A stretch of 11,236 bases of DNA from Pseudomonadota bacterium (GCA_023426275.1 JAFABC010000177.1:1-11236); one strand, 5' to 3'; shown: positions 1 through 6,245, numbered from the stretch's first letter. Notes: generated by a model from the letters alone, not told the origin. Made by a program: numbers and translations.

Positions 1-38
1 GGGGGCATCATGCCCCCCGGCCGCCGGAGGCGTCTTCT
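1..38 (+). repeat. Hairpin plus 23-nt motif, copy 1 of 2
   Basis: A 6-bp stem (1-6 with 12-17, loop atcat) is followed by a GC-rich motif at 16-38 containing ccggccgccggaggc. The motif recurs at 11164-11186 with one mismatch in 23 nt, again just after a G/C-run hairpin and in the same orientation. Six T residues follow at 53-58, inside the last codons of the convergent TPR gene. The unit may end transcripts from a plus-strand gene left of the window. The repeat is directly visible; the terminator role is inferred. Confidence 0.5.
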
Positions 39-49
39 CGCCGTTCCGG

Positions 50-652
50 CTATTTTTTCGCTGACAATTCGGTGATGGCTTCGGTCACGGTGTGACCGTC
101 GGGCAGCTTGGCGTTGGGGTTTTTCACGGCCAGGGCCTTGAGCGCGTCGATGGCGCCGGGCCGGTCGTTCTTGTCGTGTTCGAGCACCACGCTCTTGTTG
201 AACGCGGCAATGACGTGGCCGGCGTCGATGCCGAGGGCCTTGTCGAAGCACTCCATCGCCTTATCGAACTGGCCGAGTTCCCGGTACATGACGCCCTGGT
301 CGGTGAGCACGTCGGGCTGACGCGGATCGAGGGTCAGGGCCTTCCCGTAGGCGCCGATGGCCTTTTCCGGCTGGTGGGTGTCGAAATACAGGTTGCCCAG
401 TTGCGTCCAGGCCCCGGCATTGGCCGGTTCGAGCTGGGTTTGTTTCTCCAGGGCGTTGATGCGCTCGACCAGGGCCGGGTTGGGCGCCGGCGGCGTGGCG
501 GCAGGCGTGGCGGCCGTCTGCTGCCGACCGGATTTGTCGCCGGTCAGGCCGTGGACGGTAAAGCCCAGGTAGAAGCCGACCAGCAAGGCCAAAACGATTC
601 CCAGGATGGCGGCATTTCGATTGATAACAGCGGATTTTACTTCTTCGCTCAT
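50..652 (-). CDS. Membrane-anchored TPR-repeat protein
   Basis: A 200-residue protein. Residues 14-35 form one hydrophobic segment that should anchor it in the inner membrane. A proline/alanine/threonine-rich linker follows (about 42-60), then about three tetratricopeptide repeats between residues 75 and 180, with typical spacing (AWTQLGNLYF, then VLTDQGVMYRELGQFDKAMECFDKAL). TPR arrays are protein-protein docking surfaces, and in this topology the repeats would face the periplasm. Some cytochrome c biogenesis and envelope-assembly factors (CcmI/NrfG-like) look similar, but nothing here fixes the partner. The ATG at 652 is chosen over one five codons upstream because AGGAG lies just before it. 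It is the last gene of the minus-strand flank and is separated from the SHOCT gene by a hairpin terminator at 723-757. Confidence 0.85.
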   Translation of the reverse strand: MSEEVKSAVINRNAAILGIVLALLVGFYLGFTVHGLTGDKSGRQQTAATPAATPPAPNPALVERINALEKQTQLEPANAGAWTQLGNLYFDTHQPEKAIGAYGKALTLDPRQPDVLTDQGVMYRELGQFDKAMECFDKALGIDAGHVIAAFNKSVVLEHDKNDRPGAIDALKALAVKNPNAKLPDGHTVTEAITELSAKK

Positions 653-722
653 GCGATCTCCTTGCACATATGGGCCGAATGCGGCGGTAACCTAGCAACG
701 TCTGAACCGATTGTCATCGGGA

Positions 723-757
723 AGAAAAAGCCCGAGGCGGCCGAAGCCGCCCCGGGC
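723..757 (-). terminator. Rho-independent terminator downstream of SHOCT gene
   Basis: On the minus strand a 12-bp GC-rich stem (arms 730-741 and 746-757, one mismatch at 735/752, 4-nt loop) is followed directly by TTTTTCTTC. It lies about 95 bases after the SHOCT stop and before the TPR start, so it separates those two transcripts. Confidence 0.75.
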
Positions 758-851
758 GGGCGCGTGTGAGACGAAGGTGTGAGGGAGAACGCGCTTTATG
801 AAAACAACGGACGGCGGCAGGCCCTCCGTTGGGTGCGGAAAGGGAGTCATA

Positions 852-1109
852 TCAGGGATCGACGGTGCGGCGCAGGCGGTCGTATTCCTCCTGGGAAATC
901 GCACCGCTGTCGCGTCTGGCCCGCAACAGGCGCAAGGCGTCGTCGCGATCCGCCCGGGCGCCGCGCTGATGATCGTTTTTCGGTCTGCTGCGGCAACGCG
1001 TCAGGCCATACAGCGCCAGCAAAAGGAGCAGCACCAGCAGCCAGGGCCAGTGGATGGCCAGCACGTGTCCCGTCACGGGAAAATGGTGCGTTGTCAGGCT
1101 GTGCCACAT
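852..1109 (-). CDS. Small SHOCT-domain membrane protein
   Basis: An 85-residue protein. A hydrophobic segment at about residues 17-37 (rich in Leu, flanked by His and Trp) is followed by a basic stretch. The C-terminal SHOCT motif (about 57-84) has the classic pattern: a helix DALRLLRARRDSGAIS, then the turn and second helix EEYDRLRR. SHOCT is a short oligomerisation-type domain found at the C-termini of many small bacterial membrane proteins, and its biochemical role is unclear. In sulfate reducers and other proteobacteria such proteins often sit next to ZraP/Spy-like periplasmic proteins, as here. The Shine-Dalgarno is weak (GGACAG), so the ATG is chosen by coding extent. It probably shares the transcript of the upstream ZraP-like gene unless the 1143-1167 hairpin stops it. 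Confidence 0.75.
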   Translation of the reverse strand: MWHSLTTHHFPVTGHVLAIHWPWLLVLLLLLALYGLTRCRSRPKNDHQRGARADRDDALRLLRARRDSGAISQEEYDRLRRTVDP

Positions 1110-1142
1110 GGCTGCTGTCCATTGGTTGGAGTCAAACGAGGG

Positions 1143-1167
1143 CGGGGCCGGTGCGAAACCGGCCCCG
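1143..1167 (-). terminator. Hairpin between ZraP-like and SHOCT genes
   Basis: A perfect 10-bp stem (1143-1152 with 1158-1167, 5-nt loop) lies 20 bases after the ZraP-like stop codon. On the minus strand it is followed by CCCTCGTTTGAC, so the U-tract is only three long. It may be a partial terminator, or a processing/stability hairpin that lowers SHOCT expression relative to the ZraP-like protein. Confidence 0.5.
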
Positions 1168-1187
1168 TGTCGAGACGGACGGGGTGT

Positions 1188-1676
1188 TTAGTAGTTGCCG
1201 CCCATCATGCCGTAGCCGCCACCCATGCCGTATCCGCCGTGGCCGCCGCGATGGTGATAGCCGAAGCCGCCCATGGCGCCGGGGCCGATTTCCTTGGTCA
1301 CCTGGATGCGGAACTGGGTCCGTTCGGCCAGCAGCCGGCCCTGCAGGTCACCGATTTCCTTGGTCAGCGTCGCGATCTTGGCCTGATCGGGATTTTCCGC
1401 CACGGTCAAGGCGTTGAGTTCGGCCCGCTTGACGCCGAGGTCGGCGCGCATCTGGGCGGTCTTGGCCGCAAAGGCGTCATGGAGCTTCTGGAAGGCGGCC
1501 TGCTTTTCCGGGGAAAGCTGGTTCATGTAGCCCGCGCCGTAGCCGGGGCAGTTGCCGGGACCGTAGGCGCCGCCGGCGTTGCCGGGACCGCTGCCGGGCC
1601 GGGCCAGGGCCAGGGAAGAAGTCAGCGCGATCGTAGCCACAGCCGCCATAGCGATGCCGAAAGTCTTGCCTTGCAT
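1188..1676 (-). CDS. ZraP/Spy-CpxP-like periplasmic metal-stress protein
   Basis: A 162-residue protein. Residues 1-25 form a signal peptide ending ALA before RPG, so the mature protein is periplasmic. A Gly/Pro/Asn-rich stretch (27-50) leads into a helical core (about 52-130) with the LSPEKQAAFQKLHDAF segment typical of the LTxxQ-type CpxP/Spy/ZraP family and a second charged helix. The tail (134-162) is rich in Gly, His, Met and Tyr (FGYHHRGGHGGYGMGGG), a likely metal-binding region. Family members bind Zn or Cu, act as chaperones and often feed back on an envelope-stress two-component system. The start is the ATG preceded by GGAGGATG; a start nine codons upstream lacks such a site. The upstream -24/-12 element and dyad match E. 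coli zraP, which needs sigma-54 and ZraR. A specific metal cannot be assigned. Confidence 0.85.
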   Translation of the reverse strand: MQGKTFGIAMAAVATIALTSSLALARPGSGPGNAGGAYGPGNCPGYGAGYMNQLSPEKQAAFQKLHDAFAAKTAQMRADLGVKRAELNALTVAENPDQAKIATLTKEIGDLQGRLLAERTQFRIQVTKEIGPGAMGGFGYHHRGGHGGYGMGGGYGMMGGNY

Positions 1677-1773
1677 GGATACATCCTCCGGTTTTTCGGC
1701 CAAAGCCGAGTCGTTTCGTTTTGCGCCACCGTCGGATGGTTCCGATTCGTCGCGTGGCGTTGCTTTCTCTTAG

Positions 1774-1790
1774 GCATGTTCCATGCCAAG
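1774..1790 (-). promoter_or_regulatory. Candidate sigma-54 promoter of the ZraP-like gene
   Basis: On the minus strand the sequence reads TTGGCATGGAACATGCC. It carries the invariant GG and GC of a -24/-12 promoter exactly 10 bases apart and matches 10 of the 13 defined positions of YTGGCACGN4TTGCW. It predicts a transcription start near 1762 and a leader of about 85 bases before the ATG at 1676. The same bases form a 6-bp inverted repeat with a 3-nt spacer, so an operator is an alternative reading. Confidence 0.6.
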
Positions 1791-1860
1791 GAAAAATAAT
1801 TTGTTATTTAAGTATATTAACTTATTTTTCTGAAATCCTGACCGGGGAAGTGGATAAAAT

Positions 1861-1888
1861 GCAAACAGTCTGCCTGGATACTGTTGGC
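1861..1888 (-). promoter_or_regulatory. Dyad upstream of the sigma-54 element, candidate activator site
   Basis: Arms gcaaacagt and actgttggc (8 of 9 positions complementary) are separated by 10 bases. The dyad centre lies about 92 bases upstream of the centre of the -24/-12 element, about -112 from the predicted start. That is a normal place for an enhancer-binding-protein site such as that of ZraR. The binding protein is not in the window. Confidence 0.45.
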
Positions 1889-1957
1889 ATTCTGTAAAGA
1901 AAAAATACAGGTGGAGCTGTTCCCAGCAGGGCAAAGCCGGATTCGAGGCGAATTCAC

Positions 1958-2170
1958 TTACAGACGGCCTGGGGGATCAGCCTGGGAGGCGGCCTCATCC
2001 CAGGGATCGGTCTCATCGGGCGCCTCCCCTCCCTGCTGCGGCGTCAGGGGAAATTCGAACATGGGCCGGGACACGCTGTCGCGGCCAAGCCTCCAGCCCA
2101 CCAGCAAAAAGACCAGTGCGCCGGCCAGATGGGCCGCGAGAAGCAGGATGTCGTGCAGGGTATGCGTCAT
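1958..2170 (-). CDS. 70-residue membrane protein coupled to terL
   Basis: Its ATG overlaps the large terminase stop codon as ATGA, and GAGGAGA lies just upstream, so translation is probably coupled to terL. Residues 1-28 (MTHTLHDILLLAAHLAGALVF and onward) form one hydrophobic segment. The rest is hydrophilic, ending in an acidic proline-containing tail (EAPDETDPWDEAASQADPPGRL). I do not recognise a family. In complete prophages of this type the portal gene would follow terL within one or two genes. Here this small gene is the last one, and the next gene is the host ZraP-like gene, so the head module is cut off right after it. It could be a small phage membrane protein or a spacer gene of the packaging operon. 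Confidence 0.65.
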   Translation of the reverse strand: MTHTLHDILLLAAHLAGALVFLLVGWRLGRDSVSRPMFEFPLTPQQGGEAPDETDPWDEAASQADPPGRL

Positions 2171-3630
2171 GGCGTCTCCTCGGGTTGGGCACAGCCGCTT
2201 GTCACGGCGTCGATGATGTGCGCGGCAACGGGCGTGCTTTTTGGGGGCGGGGTCGCGGCCAGGGGGCGGGCCATGCAGACATGGCAGGCCTCGTCGTAAA
2301 TGTGGTCCTCGCCGGTGGTGTCGATGTCCTCGACATTGCGCCGGTCCGTGACCAATAGGGGAATGGTGCGGATGAAATCCGCGCATACGTCATACACCTG
2401 CAGCATGGGCGGGCCATCGTCGCGGGGCCGCAGGCGCTCGTGGAACTGGCGGATCTTGGCCGTGCGGCAGGGGTCGCCGGGGACCAGGAACACGCCGGCC
2501 GCGGCAAAGGTTTCGGCCGTGCTCGGCCCCTGCCCGCCGCCCCGATAATCGGGTTTGCGGGCGAAGCAGTCCGGTCCGGCCAGTCGGGTGATGGCCCGGC
2601 CGGCAATGCCATGACGTCTTTCCCGTTCCAGGATGCCGGCGGCGATCTGCGAATCGGGCAGGCGCAGCCCCTGGTTGGGTTTGCCGGTGGAGCCGTACCA
2701 CTCGGCAAAGCGCAGCAGGCGGCCGTCGGTGTCCACCCACCACCAGCCCACGGAAAAGGGCGCGCCATAGCCCCAGTCAAAGGTCATAAACAGCGGAACA
2801 TGTCCGGGCACGGGGCGCGGCGGGATGACATGCAGGCGGCGGGAAAAGGCAAAGGCCTGCCCCAGAAACACGTCCCAGTCGCCGTTGCGGTAGGCCGAGC
2901 GGTAGGGTTCGGGCAGGGCGTCCAGGCGCTTGGCATACTCGGGATCGCGGGCGAGCAGGATCTGGTTGTCCTCGAGCCTGCCGGGAATGTAGCAGCGCAG
3001 CATCCCCCCTTCCCCATCCGGGGCCCGGCGCGGCACCATGGGGGGCGAAAAGTCCACGAACCGGGCCTTGACGAACCCATGGCCCACGCCGCCGGGATTG
3101 GAGGCGCAGACAATGCCGGGAATCTTGTGGCGATAGCCGGCCGGTATGGCCAGAGCGCAGCGCAGCCGGCTTCGCAGGAAATCGTATTGGAATTCCGTGA
3201 AATGGGTCAGCTCGTCGATGAGCAGCAGATGGATTTCCGCACCCTGATACGTGAAGACGTCGGCCTCGCGCGGACAGCCGCAAAAGGTCAGGCGCGAGCC
3301 ATTCACGAATTCGAAGCAGCGGCTGGAGGCGATATAGCGCCCGATCTGGCGGGGAAACATGGCCAGGGCCGGCAAAATGTGGTTGCGCTCCAGTTCCGGG
3401 ACGGTGCGCCGGAACAGGCAGGCGCGCAGGCCCGGCACCCGCAGACACCACAGCAGGGCTTCGAAGCGTAGGGCATGGCTTTTGCCGGGACCGGCCGCGC
3501 CGCCAAAAAGGATCTCATTGGCCTGTGAGCAGTGCAGGGCCACCTGCCGTGGCTGGGGCGCATAGTCCAGCACAACGGGTGCGGCCCCGGCGGCGGTTGT
3601 CCTCGATATATCGTCAAAATCGCGCGTCAT
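2167..3630 (-). CDS. terL: Phage terminase large subunit (ATPase/nuclease)
   Basis: A 487-residue packaging motor, normal length for the family. The N-terminal ATPase shows Walker A GAAGPGKS (residues 44-51), an arginine-rich LFRRTVPELE segment (72-81) and Walker B LLLIDE (135-140) with the catalytic Glu140. A further conserved loop is CASNPGG (175-181). The C-terminal RNase H-like nuclease begins with MTFDWGYG (282-289), where Asp285 should bind metal, and IYDEACH (444-450) supplies a late acidic residue. The enzyme translocates DNA into an empty procapsid and cuts concatemers, working with TerS and a portal. All motifs look intact, so the gene is not obviously decayed, although no portal or capsid gene is nearby. 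The ATG at 3630 (MTRDFDD) is chosen because the sequence further upstream in frame does not resemble a terminase; the ribosome site is weak. Confidence 0.93.
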   Translation of the reverse strand: MTRDFDDISRTTAAGAAPVVLDYAPQPRQVALHCSQANEILFGGAAGPGKSHALRFEALLWCLRVPGLRACLFRRTVPELERNHILPALAMFPRQIGRYIASSRCFEFVNGSRLTFCGCPREADVFTYQGAEIHLLLIDELTHFTEFQYDFLRSRLRCALAIPAGYRHKIPGIVCASNPGGVGHGFVKARFVDFSPPMVPRRAPDGEGGMLRCYIPGRLEDNQILLARDPEYAKRLDALPEPYRSAYRNGDWDVFLGQAFAFSRRLHVIPPRPVPGHVPLFMTFDWGYGAPFSVGWWWVDTDGRLLRFAEWYGSTGKPNQGLRLPDSQIAAGILERERRHGIAGRAITRLAGPDCFARKPDYRGGGQGPSTAETFAAAGVFLVPGDPCRTAKIRQFHERLRPRDDGPPMLQVYDVCADFIRTIPLLVTDRRNVEDIDTTGEDHIYDEACHVCMARPLAATPPPKSTPVAAHIIDAVTSGCAQPEETP

Positions 3631-3686
3631 GCCTGCCCACTGTGAAAAGAGTTTTATACAACATGATGAAATAGTAAGTTTTATTT

Positions 3687-3703
3687 TTGGCACGCTTTGG
3701 GCA
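3687..3703 (+). promoter_or_regulatory. Near-consensus sigma-54 promoter of the 93-residue ORF
   Basis: The plus strand reads TTGGCACGCTTTGGGCA. It has a full TTGGCACG -24 block, the invariant GG and GC 10 bases apart, and 11 of 13 matches to YTGGCACGN4TTGCW. An AT-rich stretch (3640-3688) precedes it. The predicted start is near 3714, about 29 bases before the ATG at 3743, leaving room for the Shine-Dalgarno. Confidence 0.72.
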
Positions 3704-3742
3704 AGAGCCGGGGGGAAACCGCGCAAGCGGAGGGAGGAAACC

Positions 3743-4024
3743 ATGTGCAAGCATCCACGCATCTCCATGGCGGCGATTCTCGCGGCTGTTGCGGTCGCGG
3801 TGGTTCTGATCGGTGGAGCGGTCTGCCCGCACACGCCGGCGGCGCGTGGTTACGGTCGCGTCCTGCAGGCCGCGCAACGCAACCCCGAGCCGCGGTCGGA
3901 TGCGACCACGGATATGCTGATGGCCATGGTGCTGGCCCGGCATCAGATGGAACTCGTCTCGCGGCTTGGACCCCATGCCGTGGCCAGCGATGAGTTGTCG
4001 CTGCACGTCACGCGGGGCTCCTGA
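3743..4024 (+). CDS. Small membrane or exported protein between terS and terL
   Basis: A 93-residue protein, read opposite to the terminase genes that flank it. Residues 8-28 (SMAAILAAVAVAVVLIGGAVC) form a signal anchor or signal peptide. The remainder (30-93) is hydrophilic and ends with a predicted helix, DMLMAMVLARHQMELVSRL. I do not recognise a family. GGAGGGAGGAAACC precedes the ATG. Together with the -24/-12 element at 3687-3703, this gives the gene a complete expression unit of its own. It fills most of the 425-base gap between terS and terL, which are normally adjacent, so it looks like an inserted cargo gene (a 'moron'). The sigma-54 control suggests that a host activator, not the phage switch, turns it on. 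Function unknown. Confidence 0.75.
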   Translation: MCKHPRISMAAILAAVAVAVVLIGGAVCPHTPAARGYGRVLQAAQRNPEPRSDATTDMLMAMVLARHQMELVSRLGPHAVASDELSLHVTRGS

Positions 4025-4055
4025 AGGGAGCGCCGAAGGTGGCGCGAAGGCCGGG

Positions 4056-4667
4056 TCAGGTCCTTGGATCCCCGGGAATGTCCGCTTCGCCTGAGACCGC
4101 ATCGGGGCGGTCCCGAGCCGCATCCAGGGCGCGTTCCCCGGTTGCGTCAGGGGGTGGCGCCGGTGGCGGCACCTGCGTGATCACGGTGATGGCCCGCCGC
4201 TGGGAAGTGTCCCCCTCCCCCGCTTCCCGCGCGCCCAGATGCCGGGCCAGGGCCACCAGCGCCTGCGGCTTGGCGTGCAGTTTGATGCGCAGTCCCTTGC
4301 CCTGATTTTCCACGATTTCAGCCACGCAGGCGGTCTGTCCGGGACCGAGATCCCGGGAGGCCCGCAATTTCACGCCGGCGTCGTCCCATTCCGCGAAATC
4401 CCGGATGTCGGCAAAGGCGATGCGGGCCAGTTCCGTGACCACCCTGTCCTGGTTGATGCCAAGTCGTCGGCTGCGGTTGTCCATGGCCGCCTCGATGGCG
4501 GCGCGCACATGGGGCAGGCCGCGCAGCCGACGGCCCATCTTGGCGGCGCTTTTTTCGCTGTAGCCGGCCCGGATGGCGGCGGGGCCGGTTTTCAGGTCGA
4601 CCAGATATTCTTCCACAAAACGGCGTTGCCGGTCCGTCAGATGCGGGCCGGACCGGGGTTCGTCCAT
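4056..4667 (-). CDS. terS: Phage terminase small subunit (Terminase_2-like)
   Basis: A 203-residue protein. Residues 10-62 (LTDRQRRFVEEYL, then AAIRAGYSEKSAAKMGRRLR) match the N-terminal helix-turn-helix region of the Terminase_2 family, which recognises the pac/cos DNA and starts packaging with TerL. A middle region (about 75-150) fits the oligomerisation core. The C-terminus is rich in Pro, Ala and Asp. GGAGG lies upstream of the ATG. terS and terL share a strand but are separated by a plus-strand cargo gene. This family differs from the DUF3486 small subunit of phage Mu itself, so the element is a mosaic: Mor-type control with a different packaging start protein. Confidence 0.88.
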   Translation of the reverse strand: MDEPRSGPHLTDRQRRFVEEYLVDLKTGPAAIRAGYSEKSAAKMGRRLRGLPHVRAAIEAAMDNRSRRLGINQDRVVTELARIAFADIRDFAEWDDAGVKLRASRDLGPGQTACVAEIVENQGKGLRIKLHAKPQALVALARHLGAREAGEGDTSQRRAITVITQVPPPAPPPDATGERALDAARDRPDAVSGEADIPGDPRT

Positions 4668-4706
4668 GGGTGGCGTCCTCCGACTCGGTTGCCAGGCGGT
4701 TGCAGC

Positions 4707-4832
4707 CTACTGCACGCGGGTCGACGGTCCGACCCAGCGCCAGAGGGCCAGGATGTCGGCCAGGGTCAGGCCGGGATTGAGGGCGAGCAGTTCGTGCAGG
4801 CTGCAAGCCTGCTGCGACGGGGTGGTGGGCAT
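4707..4832 (-). CDS. 41-residue protein in the packaging operon
   Basis: A short reading frame, ATG at 4832 and TAG at 4707, with GGAG nine bases upstream of the start. The product begins MPTTPSQQACSLHELLALNP and continues with GLTLADILALWRWVGPST. It reads as two short amphipathic helices with no membrane segment. It lies between two convincing phage genes on the same strand, in a gap of about 200 bases that would otherwise be empty. I do not recognise a family. Tiny proteins of unknown role are common between holin and terminase genes. Support is position, ribosome site and sensible composition only. Confidence 0.55.
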   Translation of the reverse strand: MPTTPSQQACSLHELLALNPGLTLADILALWRWVGPSTRVQ

Positions 4833-4871
4833 GGCGGCTCCGGGATTTTGAGGGTGAGGGAAAGCGGGCCT

Positions 4872-5141
4872 TCAGGCGGCCAGATCGCGCTCTTCGAGGA
4901 TGGTCAGCCGGGTGGCGTGGTTTTCCAGCCGATCGCTGACGCGCTCGAAGTCCAGGCGCGTGACGTAGCCCCGGGCCAGTTCCAGCCGGCAGTCCGCCTG
5001 TGCCTGTTCCAGGCTCCGCAGTCGGATTTCCAGCCGGTCCAGGGATCGGGCCACATCGCCGACCCACTTGCGGGTGAAAAAGAGGACCAGCCCGATAAGA
5101 AACGAGATCCAGGCCGGCAACAACACGTGCTCAGGCGACAT
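4872..5141 (-). CDS. Small membrane/coiled-coil phage protein
   Basis: An 89-residue protein. Residues 5-23 (HVLLPAWISFLIGLVLFF) are a membrane segment. A long charged helix follows (about 30-85), with heptad-like Leu spacing (SLDRLEIRLRSLEQAQ, then RVSDRLENHATRLTILEE), which predicts a coiled coil on one side of the inner membrane. Its start overlaps the stop of the holin-like gene by 11 bases, so the two are probably translated together. Position and shape fit the small lysis-region or DUF2730-like proteins of Mu-type phages; a spanin subunit is another option. The family name is not certain. Confidence 0.7.
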   Translation of the reverse strand: MSPEHVLLPAWISFLIGLVLFFTRKWVGDVARSLDRLEIRLRSLEQAQADCRLELARGYVTRLDFERVSDRLENHATRLTILEERDLAA

Positions 5142-5370
5142 TGTTGCCCCCCGGGGGCGTGGACCGCGTTTTGGTGGCCACCATCGGGGCGATGCGCTCG
5201 ATCAGATCGATGCCGGCCTGGGAGCCGATGGCGGCCAGGGCGATGTCGGTGATGGAGCGGACGTCCTCGGTGGTGAGCCCCAGGGTCCAGGCATGGTTGG
5301 CCGCGACGATCAGGATGGCACAGGCGGCGGTCAGCAGCTTGCGCGAGGCGAAACGGTCGAGCCTGTTCAT
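5131..5370 (-). CDS. Holin-like small membrane protein
   Basis: A 79-residue protein with a basic N-terminus (MNRLDRFASRK) and a hydrophobic segment at about 12-32 (LLTAACAILIVAANHAWTLGL). A second moderately hydrophobic helix lies near 40-67 (ITDIALAAIGSQAGIDLIERI), and the C-terminus is polar. This is the size and layout of phage holins, which form the inner-membrane lesion that times lysis. The ATG overlaps the zinc-ribbon stop codon as ATGA, and the end overlaps the next gene. No endolysin gene lies in the window, so this lysis unit would be incomplete unless the enzyme is encoded elsewhere. Confidence 0.65.
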   Translation of the reverse strand: MNRLDRFASRKLLTAACAILIVAANHAWTLGLTTEDVRSITDIALAAIGSQAGIDLIERIAPMVATKTRSTPPGGNNVA

Positions 5371-5606
5371 GCCCAGTGCTCCCGGATCACGGGCGGGCAG
5401 TTGCCGCCGCCGCAGAACGGACAGGCCGGTGCGCCGGCAAAGGCCGAACCGCAGGCCGAGCCGTCGAAGATCGTGCCGCAGACGGGGCAGACGCGATGGA
5501 TCTTGTCGGAAACGAAGCAGATGGTCCCGTCCTCGGCCACGTTGGTGTAGCTCGACAGGACCGCGCCACGCAGATCGGCGGACAAGACGGGTTGTGTCGT
5601 GTGCAT
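5367..5606 (-). CDS. Zinc-ribbon protein, first gene of phage operon
   Basis: A 79-residue protein. The first 35 residues are a beta-rich segment (VLSSYTNVAEDGTICFVSDKIHRV). The rest carries two cysteine knuckles, CPVC and CPFC, with extra cysteines (SACGS, GGNC) that could bind one or two zinc ions. A strong AAGGAGGG lies seven bases before the ATG. It would be translated first in the minus-strand run zinc ribbon, holin, coiled coil, 41-residue protein, TerS. Similar small zinc-finger proteins are common in Mu-like prophages just after the activator gene; DksA/TraR-like proteins are one type, but this is not a DksA coiled-coil protein. Role unknown, possibly nucleic-acid or protein binding. 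Confidence 0.75.
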   Translation of the reverse strand: MHTTQPVLSADLRGAVLSSYTNVAEDGTICFVSDKIHRVCPVCGTIFDGSACGSAFAGAPACPFCGGGNCPPVIREHWA

Positions 5607-5775
5607 GTCGCACCCTCCTTGGTTCCAAAAGGATCATGGAAGGCGGACAGAAACCAGCCAGTCTATGTCAAAAAATAAAAATACCTATTTAACGAGAAAG
5701 TCCCTGCTGTTACGCGCTTTACAAGGTGTTTCCCCTTGGGCACAGTCGGCGTATTCCGGGAGAGAAGGAGGCATC

Positions 5776-6135
5776 ATGATCCGAAGCGTGGTTTGCTGGC
5801 TGGGATTGGCGTGTTTTGCGGCGTTTGCCACGGCCTGCGCCGGGGGCGGCGGACGGATGGACGCGGCTGGAAACGCGCCGGCCATGAGCACGTCGGATTT
5901 TTACGCCCTCTGCTCCGCCCTGCCCGTGCCGGGCGGCTGTCTGTCCGATCCCATCTGCCAGCGCTACCGGCGGGAACTGTCCGAGCCGCCGGCCGAGCTG
6001 GCCGCCTGCCTGTCCCTGTGCCGGCAAACGGCCGGGGATCTGTACACGGCCAATCTGACCAACGGCTGCGCGGGCGTGCTCGACCGGGCCGAGGACTTGT
6101 GCGACCAGTTCTGTCGCCGTCGCGAAGGGAAGTGA
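5776..6135 (+). CDS. Cysteine-rich lipoprotein, plus-strand cargo gene
   Basis: A 119-residue protein. Residues 1-20 form a signal peptide ending in the lipobox-like ATA before Cys21, followed by AGGGG, so the mature protein is probably a lipid-anchored envelope protein. The mature part has eight further cysteines (46, 55, 61, 78, 82, 98, 109, 113). They include two CX3C pairs, CLSLC and CDQFC, and could form four disulfides. The ATG has a strong GAGAAGGAGG site; a longer in-frame start from about 5662 would lack the clean signal peptide. I do not recognise a family. It lies between the Mor-like and zinc-ribbon genes on the opposite strand and converges on the Mor-like gene. That is typical of a lysogenic-conversion cargo gene. 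I found no clear promoter in the AT-rich 5607-5775 gap. Confidence 0.78.
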   Translation: MIRSVVCWLGLACFAAFATACAGGGGRMDAAGNAPAMSTSDFYALCSALPVPGGCLSDPICQRYRRELSEPPAELAACLSLCRQTAGDLYTANLTNGCAGVLDRAEDLCDQFCRRREGK

Positions 6136-6245
6136 CCCGCACCGCAGGATTGCCACGGTTCTGGTTGCGGGGCGCGGCAGGCGCAGGTCCGTCGCCCCGG
6201 ACATGGCCGGCCGGCCCCCGTGTTGTGTCAGGCTGTGGCCTGCCG

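Noticed and set aside
92..769. A 225-codon plus-strand open frame over the TPR gene
   Set aside because: It is the antisense shadow of the TPR gene in high-GC DNA. Its composition is low-complexity Gly/Val/Arg, with no ribosome site and no domain.
798..1799. A 333-codon plus-strand frame across the SHOCT and ZraP-like genes
   Set aside because: It is antisense to two genes with clear domains, a signal peptide and a ribosome site. Its translation shows only Gly/Ala/Gln repeats expected from GC bias.
2440..3471. A 343-codon plus-strand frame opposite terL
   Set aside because: terL has Walker A, Walker B and nuclease motifs on the minus strand. The plus frame has no recognisable fold.
3604..3613. 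The palindrome cgatatatcg as an activator site for the sigma-54 promoter at 3687
   Set aside because: It is short, lies inside the terL coding start, and does not resemble the dyad upstream of the ZraP-like gene. Only the distance fits.
5664..5675. TTGACA on the minus strand before the zinc-ribbon gene as a sigma-70 promoter
   Set aside because: No acceptable -10 lies at 16-18 bases (the position reads GTCCGC). A Mor-dependent promoter in this gap is possible but not visible.
5736..5765. A possible -24/-12 promoter for the lipoprotein gene (CTTGGGCACAG region)
   Set aside because: No GG and GC pair has the required 10-base spacing in any register.
5599..5775. A longer start for the lipoprotein gene that reads through the AT-rich gap
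   Set aside because: The added residues (MSKNKNTYLTRKS and onward) have no ribosome site and would bury the signal peptide. ATG 5776 has a strong site.
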